This document shows, piece by piece, positions 35,401-42,200 of a stretch of DNA of 64,000 nucleotides (position 1 is its first letter; each line of letters opens with the position of its first letter). Below the pieces are notes generated by a model that made no database searches, was not told the DNA's origin, and saw only the letters and a program-made list of their open reading frames with translations. Source of the stretch: Bolinopsis microptera. Its lineage: Eukaryota > Ctenophora > Tentaculata > Lobata > Bolinopsidae. The position numbers and the translations under genes were made by a program. Location of the stretch: the NCBI RefSeq assembly GCF_026151205.1, contig NC_087075.1:10586303-10650302 (forward strand), given 5' to 3'.

Positions 35401-37896
35401 ACTAAAATATAACATACCTTCACGTCTTTACAAGAGAACTAACCTGTAGAGCAAGGTGTATAAGTTCGTCACTAAAATTAGTCTTCTCAGAGGGAAATAT
35501 CATGGAGGAGACATTGTCGAAGACACTGAGGAACACTGAGGTATCTGTCACGTTAACTTTGCGCACCACACACAGGAGGCATTTAACTGCGGCTTCTTTT
35601 ACCTGAGGGAGGTTGAGAGGGCTGGTTGGTTGGGTTGTTTGTGTTTTGTTTGTTTACAGTTTCTTTCAGAGCTATCTGAGTATAGTTTCCAGCTTTTCAT
35701 GATAGAATGTTTACTTCATGTCCAGCCTTTATGATAGCGATAACTCTTAGCCGCCCTCCAACAATAACTTTACTATCACAAGGTAATATTAATTATAGAC
35801 TGACCTGTGTTGGGTGGGTATTGTGTTTCTGTATAACCACCATCATAGGAAACAGGATGTATTGTACGAGTTGGGGCGCGTTTTCTATCTGAAAAGTGAG
35901 ATATTGATGATATGACGTCACACTACATTTTAAAAAAAACATTTAAATAAAAAAACATTTTGAAAATAATTTGAAACATTATGATATGACGTTATGATAT
36001 GACGTCACACTACATGTTATGACGCAACACTACATGTTATGACGTCACACTACATGATATGACGTCACACTACATGTTATGACGTTACACTATATGATAT
36101 GACGTCACACTACATGATATGACGTCACACTACATGTTATGACGTCACACTACATGTTATGACGTCACACTACATGTTATGACGTCACACTAGACATGTT
36201 ATGACGTCACACTACATGATATGACGTCACAATACATGTTATGACGTCACACTACATGTTATGACGTCACACTAGACATGTTATGATGTCACACTAGACA
36301 TGTTATGATGTCACACTAGACATGTTATGATGTCACACAACATGATATGACGTCACACTACATGTTATGACGTCACACTACATGTTATGACGTCACACTA
36401 GACATGTTATGACGTCACACTACATGATATGACGTCACACTACATTTTATGACGTCACACTAGACATGTTATGATGTCACACAATAACTTCTCTCTTAAA
36501 ATATGGTGTAAAGTGGAGAGAGACTGGAAGGCTGTGAAAATCTGTGCTAAGAATTTTTAGTATTCAAAACATTCATCAAGTAAGTAAGTTAAGTCGGACT
36601 GAAGATCGCTTATCAATCTTCATATTAGTATCAATCGGAACCAGGATCGGACATTGCAACAATTCTCCCTTCATAATTTACGGTAAATTATAACGCCCCG
36701 ATGTGAAACCCTGTACAGCTTCACGCAGTTTTGCCACAGTACTGACAGTGCCAGTACCAGTGTGGTAATACCAGCGTCAGCGTGTTCCTTCTTAAACTGG
36801 TATAAAATTTGTACCGGTCGCGGTGCTCAATAGTGTGTTCTAGTTCTACACAGTCCCATGTACACTGACTGCAGCACATTACTTCACACAATGCAGTGTT
36901 CACTTTACTGAGTTTACATTTAACACTTCATAGTACTGCACGTGCATTGTTATTTAACCAAATTAGCACTATGTTCATCATCACGACCAAAACCATCCTT
37001 AACAAACAAGCAGACAGTGAGTGGACAGTTTGATCAGGAATTTGAATGAAGTGTGAGGAAACAGACCAAACATAAATAATAACATACAATTACAAACATA
37101 AAATTACAAACAAACAAACAAACAAACAAACAAACAAACAAACAAACAAACAAACAAACAAACAAACAAACAAACAAACAAACAAACAAACAAACAAACA
37201 AACAAACAAACAAACAAACAAACAAACAAACAAACAAACAAACATACAAACATACAAACATACAAACAAACAAACAAACAAACAAACAAACAAACAAACA
37301 AACAAACAAACAAACAAACAAACAAACAAACAAACAAACAAACAAACAAACAAACAAACAAACAAACAAACAAACAAACATACAAACAAACATACAAACA
37401 AACATACAAACAAACAAACAAACAAACAAACAAACAAACAAACAAACAAACATACAAACAAACAAACAAACAAACATACAAACAAACAAACAAACAAACA
37501 TACAAACAAACAAACAAACAAACAAACAAACAAACATACAAACAAACAAACATACAAACAAACAAACAAACAAACAAACAAACAAACAAACATACAAACA
37601 AACAAACAAACAAACAAACAAACAAACATACAAACAAACAAACAAACAAACAAACAAACAAACAAACAAACAAACAAACAAACAAACAAACAAACAAACA
37701 AACAAACAAACAAACAAACAAACAAACAAACAAACAAACATACAAACAAACAAACACCAAGGCTAACCTCGACATCTTCAAGCGCCGTCAGTAAGGCTGT
37801 AAAATTAGCCACATTAGGAATATTGGCTGCTGCAGAACAGATGGGACGGAGTTGCAGAAATGTAGTTTTAGCTGCTTTTTCTACTTCGGTACCCAT
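10391..37896 (-). CDS. TTI1: TELO2-interacting protein 1, complete gene, 26 coding exons
   Basis: TTI1 is a HEAT-repeat scaffold of the TTT complex (TELO2-TTI1-TTI2), which stabilises PIKK kinases such as mTOR, ATM and ATR. Coding exons in transcript order: 37896-37768, 35888-35805, 35602-35444, 35163-35002, 34729-34577, 26629-26471, 26144-26038, 25903-25774, 21581-21495, 21286-21137, 20936-20836, 20713-20494, 20273-20159, 19674-19586, 19096-19006, 18886-18783, 18572-18441, 17899-17813, 12782-12679, 12384-12282, 12167-12072, 11805-11644, 11451-11328, 11158-11046, 10926-10787, 10565-10391. All phases agree; the sum is 1091 residues plus TAG. Family-like segments include QYILFPMM near the N-terminus, GYLGNIDALVNSFM, LKQNADYVINTACLNMRYLD, ELLPLVHKVWWHLEKRL and SKDLLPSLLSSLEPG. 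The start is at 37896; another in-frame ATG lies at 37914. The large introns host two genes and many repeats. The last exon also contains a donor-like GGTGAG, but reading through gives the expected length. Confidence 0.95.
12204..12290 (-). repeat. Tandem duplication around the TTI1 exon-20 splice donor
   Basis: On the minus strand the donor region AATGTAAGTAAATACTTAAA is followed by two related units, and one ends in a second perfect AATGTAAGT. The exon end plus 5' splice site therefore appears at 12281 (used, phase-consistent) and again near 12219. Confidence 0.6.
12602..12640. repeat. 39-bp near-perfect palindrome
   Basis: TATGTAGATACTATCTAGA and TCTAGATAGTATCTACATA flank a single central base, with every other base paired. 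It lies in the TTI1 intron about 40 bases past a splice donor. Further TAGATA/TATCTA words surround it (12530-12670). Confidence 0.85.
13553..14277. mobile_element. 725-bp TIR element with TA target duplication
   Basis: The left end CCTTACTCGGGATTATTA is repeated as its complement at the right end (TAATAATCCCGAGTAAGG). TA lies directly outside on both sides. Near both ends the phrase CCGGTCGTTAATAAACCCG occurs in the same orientation. No ORF. It is Tc1/mariner-like or similar, non-autonomous, and inserted in the TTI1 intron between exons 18 and 19. Confidence 0.7.
14444..15093. repeat. 183-bp tandem duplication between a long G run and a C run
   Basis: A G tract of about 40 bases (14444-14492, one C) opens the region and a C tract of about 27 bases (15067-15093) closes it. 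Between them a 183-bp unit starting GATCAGGTACTAAGTTCTGT occurs twice (14492-14674 and 14675-14856), differing at few positions. CCCACCCACCC words recur in both units and again near 15035. Proline- or glycine-rich ORFs here are by-products of the runs. Confidence 0.75.
15764..17032 (+). CDS. Intronless type I membrane protein with PAN-like, trefoil-like and CCP-like regions
   Basis: The 422-residue ORF starts with a signal peptide (residues 1-15, MLVIRVVVIISTVFA). Residues 45-124 are cysteine-rich with the spacing of a PAN/apple-like module (SACKMYCWYHKNCATFVF..TCSLYSG). Residues 145-300 resemble a ricin-type beta-trefoil (STLCLGFG, DLKWKDC, LQADSLNLCVAA). Residues 315-350 resemble a sushi/CCP remnant (LTTCTPGYGVRKNRSSVTC). 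One membrane helix follows at 365-392, then a 30-residue cytoplasmic tail. The likely role is a cell-surface recognition or adhesion protein; the ligand is unknown. It lies on the strand opposite TTI1 inside a TTI1 intron, and the lack of introns suggests retroposition or an intronless paralogue family. Domain names are by eye; only signal, cysteines and membrane helix are certain. Confidence 0.75.
   Translation: MLVIRVVVIISTVFAELNLTQPYNAVSTKPISPKVANHTVNSVLCYETHPCSRSGSCFFALEQTIAIFSVGSVSACKMYCWYHKNCATFVFQSQTSTCSLYSGFPWDSFQEDAYDFPVVGDINCLKNFERSPSVPCRTIGSISEVSQGVLIKDVRSTLCLGFGKLKDLKWKDCAYATPWKIEMRPSPPNKTLRFKILQADSLNLCVAATIAMDGENRMKLISVVSCEDGNENQLFQINSGTIHALANMADMEESDNACFFSITHVGWLLYPESSHADVSLGTVSILKREEHLSLCQRNKLKAAHSEVQGDTPFFLPGQTILTTCTPGYGVRKNRSSVTCRNEDTRPDKCVRQEVETRQCQVKTPLIVMLVSANIGQGFLVSLFIAWILALSSKIRALRAGRGFVEEDKIISNDVKVSIVNSE
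17303..17436. mobile_element. 134-bp hairpin MITE
   Basis: The arms TTTTTATAAGCGTTA..ACGACGTT.TTGTCCAACT and AGTTGGACAAAAACGTCGTT..TAACGCTTATAAAAA are complementary with a few mismatches around a 45-base loop. No ORF. Confidence 0.6.
19271..19385. repeat. Minisatellite TTGTTTAACTTATTAATA
   Basis: Six copies of an 18-base unit, the first slightly longer. They lie in the TTI1 intron between exons 14 and 15. Confidence 0.9.
19800..20158. other. TTI1 intron, no gene recognised
   Basis: Contains TA-rich stretches, a non-coding block (19860-20040) and a short (ATAGTAAG)3 run at about 20058-20085, which could be the simple tail of an old retroposon. Nothing further can be supported. Confidence 0.4.
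21600..22540. other. TTI1 intron, no gene recognised
   Basis: AT-rich DNA upstream of TTI1 exon 9. No coding sequence or defined element was recognised apart from the LINE fragment that begins beyond 22540. Confidence 0.5.
22545..23085 (-). pseudogene. LINE fragment, C-terminal part of a reverse-transcriptase ORF
   Basis: The minus strand reads through FIDYCNSVYYG, KLQKIQNNAARFIFG, LHFLPVRFRIKFKISLLVFK, GPKIWNELPYSVRS and CFKNALKTFYF. This is the conserved tail that follows the RT domain in CR1/jockey-type LINEs. Only about 170 codons remain. There is no start, no RT catalytic block and no endonuclease, so it is a 5'-truncated dead copy. It differs from the corresponding part of the LINE at 56803 and belongs to another lineage. 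Confidence 0.85.
23631..24785. mobile_element. TIR element with subterminal AATCGCGATT-type motifs (element E)
   Basis: Inverted ends are recognisable by ACAAGAACAAAAGAAAATCG on the left and its diverged complement CGATTTCCTTTTGTCCTTGT on the right. Both sub-terminal regions carry clusters of AATCGCGA and TCGCGGCGA words (23655-23760 and 24678-24750). The right arm from about 24530 matches 43157-43190 and 44110-44365, where a second element interrupts it. No coding capacity. A target duplication could not be fixed. Confidence 0.5.
24786..25773. other. TTI1 intron, no gene recognised
   Basis: AT-rich, with short ATAAATGATTA repeats near 25610-25680. A 93-codon minus-strand ORF at 25115-25396 has no family resemblance. 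Confidence 0.5.
26630..28094. other. Start of 7.9-kb TTI1 intron, no gene recognised
   Basis: Begins with a short repeat of TCAGTCAATTAGTTAA just upstream of TTI1 exon 6. The rest is AT-rich with no coding potential seen. Confidence 0.5.
28095..28720 (+). repeat. Interspersed repeat, inverted relative to the copy at 48950-49530
   Basis: Word order GGCGGCCAAATTCTGAAATT, CACAGAATCCACAGTTAGGT, TGGTGCGTATGCCCAAATAT, GGCTCATAACTCAG, CTACAAGTAAAGCACC, ATATGGGCG is found as the reverse complement at 48950-49530. It opens with a short inverted pair (ATTCTGAAATT / CAGAATTTGGCC). No ORF. A C run of about 17 bases follows at 28790. Confidence 0.75.
28852..30240. mobile_element. Older inverted-repeat element interrupted by a LINE fragment
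   Basis: The ends AGACCTAGGGTCAGAA (left) and TTCTGACCCAAGGTCT (right) are complementary. The right arm (30080-30165) reads on the minus strand as one continuous sequence: ATTAGTGATGTGATCCA directly followed by GGATTGAATATAATTGA. On the left side the same two blocks are separated by the LINE fragment (about 28935-29523). The uninterrupted arm therefore acts as an empty-site control. Confidence 0.55.
28955..29560 (-). pseudogene. LINE fragment, RT-ORF C-terminus with GRPRKGW motif
   Basis: The 207-codon minus-strand ORF contains YKAAVITILLYGAEVW, FHLTSLRRILKMKW, ARLRWYGHVVRM and LRGRPRKGWM. This is the post-RT region typical of RTE-like and related LINEs. The RT and endonuclease domains are absent, and the first 20 codons come from the host repeat. 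It is a 5'-truncated insertion inside an older repeat. Confidence 0.85.
30385..30485 (+). repeat. Possible tRNA-derived SINE head
   Basis: TAGCTAAATGG (about 30400) resembles a pol III A box, and GTGGCTTCAATTGC (about 30449) a decayed B box, at tRNA-like spacing. The stem bases do not form a clean cloverleaf, so this is not called as a tRNA gene. Confidence 0.3.
30490..32450. other. TTI1 intron upstream of the receptor gene
   Basis: No coding sequence recognised. It holds short dispersed direct repeats (TTCCCA.TGTTCA.GT near 31300-31400). The TTTCTTTATAG at 32440-32450 could be the acceptor of a receptor 5' UTR exon. Confidence 0.45.
32474..33436 (+). CDS. Rhodopsin-class G-protein-coupled receptor, single coding exon
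   Basis: The 320-residue ORF has seven hydrophobic helices at about 24-50, 63-86, 100-125, 138-160, 172-200, 213-240 and 252-275. Class A landmarks are TM1 with an Asn at 39, TM2 Asp74 in LNVFDLLLS and TM7 NPVVY (269-273). Asn18 in QNSS is a glycosylation site. The DRY box after TM3 is replaced by ART (122-124), and TM6 lacks CWxP. There is no obvious TM3-ECL2 disulfide pair. The tail is basic with RNITRSITR. The ligand cannot be told; this is a divergent orphan. The start is the first ATG in frame, two codons before another ATG, and an acceptor-like tract at 32450 suggests a spliced 5' UTR. It lies on the opposite strand within a TTI1 intron. Confidence 0.88.
   Translation: MDEMTSTSTPYRTTPYQNSSPEVTLVLSAIIGALGTVTNILSLSFFIMTIRANTLTRNKDSLTTKLFVALNVFDLLLSISALLFFTSLEIHDKFPSLQEASYVMFVLSVFVTSFLTCLLTVARTISLKFPFHVVSWFSIKLSMVLYSVIVIALLSIWVYHRHNPSVPTLRTVVNLTRFLILAGLFIVVLLSNMFAMTSLFLTKFRTQNRKIRRATITVGIIAFIYCICNIGFLVIAAIPLYSQIIYQNIPIEVIDIMIYILLPLNSACNPVVYLTRNSHMRRYLATLRGRIMGVPIQREGDNRYKLLDRNITRSITRMDL
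33437..34576. other. 3' flank of the receptor and TTI1 intron
   Basis: No further gene seen. A 119-codon minus-strand ORF (34032-34391) has no recognisable domain. ATAATATATAAATAATAA at 33660 is AT-rich but no convincing polyadenylation signal can be chosen. Confidence 0.45.
35905..36485. repeat. 20-base minisatellite carrying TGACGTCA (CRE) palindromes
   Basis: The unit is about TATGACGTCACACTACATGT, with an occasional TAGACATG variant. By my count about 18 exact TGACGTCA octamers and several one-base variants (TGATGTCA, TGACGTTA) occur, one isolated at 35911 and the rest from 36001. TGACGTCA is the consensus cAMP-response element bound by CREB/ATF factors. Here it lies in the first TTI1 intron; function is not shown. 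Confidence 0.9.
37107..37756. repeat. 650-bp CAAA microsatellite with CATA interruptions
   Basis: Uninterrupted tetranucleotide repeat with scattered CATA units. On the minus strand it starts about 10 bases downstream of the splice donor of TTI1 exon 1 (37767-37766). Long ORFs of repeated LFVC residues read through it and are not genes. Confidence 0.98.
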
Positions 37897-39162
37897 TCTA
37901 CAATTTAACAACATTAATTCTACAATTTAACGTTTTTTAAGATGGATTCTCCACTTTTATCGCAGGAATTTATCAGAAATTCAATCCTAGTTTTAAGTGA
38001 AATAGTTTAAAAATAGCGTGGCCATTATATAATAAGTTTTTACCAATTCGCATCACTTAAGTCTGAAGGAAAACAGAGGATGCCAGAAACTGTTCAGCAT
38101 GGAAAAACTAGTTTCACGGCTTTTTAGCGACAGATTCGGAATTGTTAGCCAGACAGCCTCATGTCAATGGAGAATGTGATAGTAATGAATCCCAATTACC
38201 ATCTCACATTATTCCATTATGTTCACAACCATTTATTCCATTAGTTTGCAATAACTGCGGTTCTGCTATCTCAATTATAAAAAGCTCGAACTTGCCAATA
38301 AATACTGTGTAACAATATACGGGCCAACCTTACATACAGTACAATGGATAAGTTTTCAAGTACAGCTGAGAAAAGGTATCGGTAAGTACATCATACGCGT
38401 AATATTAATACAAAAGGAATTTCAAGTCTATCTCAATAAAAGTTCCGGTATGTAGAGAATTAGGCAGCTGGCTTTGTTGGAACTGTGCCAGACGTATCTA
38501 ATGTCGAGTATTCTTATGTTTGAGCTCTGGTTTACAAGGTTCCTAACGTGTGATGGAGAAATTTATAACTATAAGATGAGAACTATAAGATGAGAACTTT
38601 AAGAATTTTTCATTTCAGGAAAAATAAATTCTGACACTTTTTTCTAGTATATAACTTCGGTCATTAAAACTATCAAATGGAGAATAAATTGAAAATTGTC
38701 ACTGAACACATTTATTAAATACAAAAAATTATTCTTAATCTGATTACAAAATACTGATCCCAGAAATACAATAATCAATATTATAAACAGTTTTTCTAAA
38801 TTATAAACAATTTCGGGTCAAACAGTCAACAGTGTGCACTTTAACTAACAAAGATAGCACATACCAAATATTTTCAATACCAATCATTTGTATCTTAAAA
38901 ATCAAATTAGGTTTAAAATGAAAATAATAAAAACTTGCGAAAGATAAACGTGGGCACTTGCGGGAAGTTGCGCATGTTTTTTTTGACACGTGATAACGAT
39001 TAGCCAATCAGCTTGCACTATCAACTATTTACATTCCTATCATTACCCACATTTATGTTCTGAGCATTCAAAAATTCATCACTTTCCCCGTTCTATAACA
39101 TTTTGTGATGACCTGGCATCAGCCGTAGCCTACAAAGTATGGTCTTTTCCTTCCACTGGACA
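37897..39162. other. Intergenic DNA between TTI1 5' end and GLUT 3' end
   Basis: This must include the TTI1 promoter, which I cannot place: no convincing TATA or initiator was seen. No ORF with family resemblance. Confidence 0.5.
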
Positions 39163-39203
39163 TGACGTCACACCACGTGACATGACGTCACACCACGTGA
39201 CAC
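39163..39203. repeat. Two tandem CATGACGTCACACCACGTGA units
   Basis: A 20-base unit, containing a CRE-type TGACGTCA and an E-box CACGTG, is repeated twice just 3' of the GLUT stop codon. Confidence 0.8.
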
Positions 39204-39224
39204 TAATACCCACAGCACGTATCA

Positions 39225-42200
39225 TTAAAATACTGTAGGAGGGAACTTTTCAGCTTGTGTCTTAATCTCTCTAACTATCTGTTCTACTGGTTTCTTCTTA
39301 GTTTCAGGTACGAAGAAGATTGTGAAGATGAAGAAGAATGTTACTATTCCCGTGTAGAGAAAGAATGTGTTCGGAGACAGAGCTTTCTGAAATATATGAA
39401 GTTGAATTATATTAGGAGTGTATAATTATTGATCGATTATTAAGTGTAATTTGGATATTAAACAACGATCTTCAATGCTCCTTTTTACTAAACGAAGATT
39501 TACTTCGCACACAGGACCTTAATTTTTACACATTTCTCTACATAAATATACGGATATGTGGTTCATCTCAGTCTCATGCACTCAGCAGCATATATTACAT
39601 AATATAACAATTATAATATGTATGAAATATTCGAGAAATGTTAAGAATGCAGCACTGACGTTGAGCTGGTCGTATGTCAGAACCACAAGCAGGTTGCAGA
39701 CCCAGTTAGCTCCCACACACAGACTACTGGCTTTACCACGAGCATCAGCTGTGAAGATCTCCGCTATTATCAGCCAAGGGATCGAACCTGGGGGAATATC
39801 AATTAGGGACAAATATCTGGACCTGGGGGAATATCAATTAGGGACAAATATCTGGACCTGGGGGAATATCAATTAGGGACAAATATCTGGACAAGGGATC
39901 GAACCTGGGGGAATATCAATTAGGGACAAATATCTGGACCTGGGGGAATATCAATTAGGGACAAATATCTGGACCTGGGGGAATATCAATTAGGGACAAA
40001 TATCTGGACAAGGGATCGAACCTGGGGGAATATCAATTAGGGACAAATATCTGGACCTGGGGGAATATCAATTAGGGACAAATATCTGGACCTGGGGGAA
40101 TATCAATTAGGGACAAATATCTGGACCTGGGGGAATATCAATTAGGGACAAATATCTGGACCTGGGGGAATATCAATTAGGGACAAATATCTGGACCTGG
40201 GGGAATATCAATTAGGGACAAATATCTGGACCGGGATCGGTTTTTGGCTGGAACAGGTAGACAGTGTCAGTACCGGAATAAAAACTGGGATCTGGACTAC
40301 AAAAAAACCATTAGATTTAATGTTGTTTTCACATGAAACAACATTAAATCTGTTTTTCTTGTAGACACCGATTTGATCCCGGCCAAAATAGTCCGATTCT
40401 GACAGCTTTAACGATTCCAGTCTATCTTCATTAGTTTCTTACTCTACCGACTCTATATAATATAATAATATATGAACCTGCACATGCAAGAGTGGGCTAA
40501 ATAGTTTTTAGTGGTTTTGAGATAAACGAAAAAAACTTTCCCATTTTTACAGAATATTTTGGATCATCAAAAATTCTTTTTCGTGGGTTAGGTATTCGGT
40601 TGGCCCATTAGGCACATTAATTTTTTAAGCAAAATTGTAAATAGTTTCGTCTGCATCTGGCAAAAAGTTACATGGCTCGCTGATTTCCAATAAACTTATG
40701 TGGTCTACATTACTTGGCCCACCCATTCATATAAAAGGATATGGGCCATGAAACATAGACCAGCAACTATTTTTAATGGAAGTAATCTCATACCTATGCA
40801 ATAACGGGCCACATTAACTTGGCCCACCTTTACAGTAGATCGTGTCTTGCTAATATCTGTGTAATAACGGGCCATGTTAACTTGGCCCACCTGCGAAGAA
40901 GCACAGCTTAATTATTATCTCGGGCTATGTTAGCTAGCCCATTCTTGAACTGCATAACTTAGATTGAAGTAGAGATCCACATTATATAGCCCACTATTGA
41001 AAGGGCTGAATTTTCTAAAATGTTGTCCGATTTTGTTCAAAATTGACATGCAGATGCGTCTTGGCATCCTGATCACTTCTAGCAACAAAATAAAAAACCG
41101 GGCCAAGTTACTTGGCCCATTGTTGCATGTGCAGGTTCATATAAAACACGCCGATCATTTAATTAAAAATGAAATGAATCCAATGCCAAACACAAGGAAA
41201 GGTTATGGAAGAAGGAATAAGAAGACAGTTTAAACATACAACACTGGTTTGAAGAGTGTTACACCAAACCGTAACATCAAATGCTTTTTCGACGAGTCTG
41301 GTCGGGACCTACGGGATTCCACTAGACTCAAGTTGAGCGGGGTGTCTAGTGAGGTGGTGCAATCGCTCACCAAGAATTTTATTGATCTTAATTAGTGTTT
41401 CCTTTAGTAAAATAAGAGCTCAGGAACTTTAATGTCTAGTATAATAATAGGGCGCCTGGTAAGATAGGACATGAAACATATCCTCCTCAAATGGACTGTG
41501 GGTGGTAGCTATTCGAAAAGATACCTCCTAAACTCAATAGTAAACGAATTATGAATAGCACTGTGATGTGAACTGACCAGGTCCTACAGCGAAGAATATG
41601 ATGAAAGTAACGACGGTAGCAACAGAAACTGGGGCTGTCCAACTTGAACCGTCCGGTGAGCCATAGTGTATTTTCTGTGCAACTGAAATAATAACAATTA
41701 CATAACAACAACAAGACTTGTAATATAGTGTAAGTAAGATTTTATAAGAAATTGTCCTGTTGAAGGAGCTTGAAAAACACTACCTGCTTTAAATGTAATG
41801 TCACCCCAAGCGATACTTATAAATTTAATAGGATTTCGTGAAAAGATTAAATTGACAGATCTAGATCGTCAGCAAAATCAAAATGTAAATCCACATAACC
41901 GTACATAATATTACATGTATATTGTATATTATATTGTATAATACCATACATAACTAACTTGCTAGGCCGATAAAGGATAAGATCATGCCGCCTTGACCTA
42001 GAAGCATGAGAGAACGTCGTCCTAGTTTGTCCATCAAAGGAACCTGATAATTCGAGGGTGTATTAAGATATTTTAGTTCGTGTTGAAATCGTATTATCAC
42101 GAACATATTAAGAAGTTTAAAGTTTAAATGGATAGAAAAACGGCATTTAAACCATTACGATAATCATCCACCACCAGATAATCATAAACGATAGAAAATT

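Noticed and set aside
35905-36485. CRISPR-like array of TGACGTCA units
   Set aside because: Short direct repeats without unique spacers; a minisatellite.
37034-37914. Three long ORFs of repeated LFVC residues on the minus strand
   Set aside because: Produced by the CAAA microsatellite in all three frames; only the first 43 codons of one (37896-37768) are a real TTI1 exon.
39781-40232. CRISPR-like regular array
   Set aside because: No spacers: units are contiguous 35-bp copies, and this is an animal intron. It is a minisatellite.
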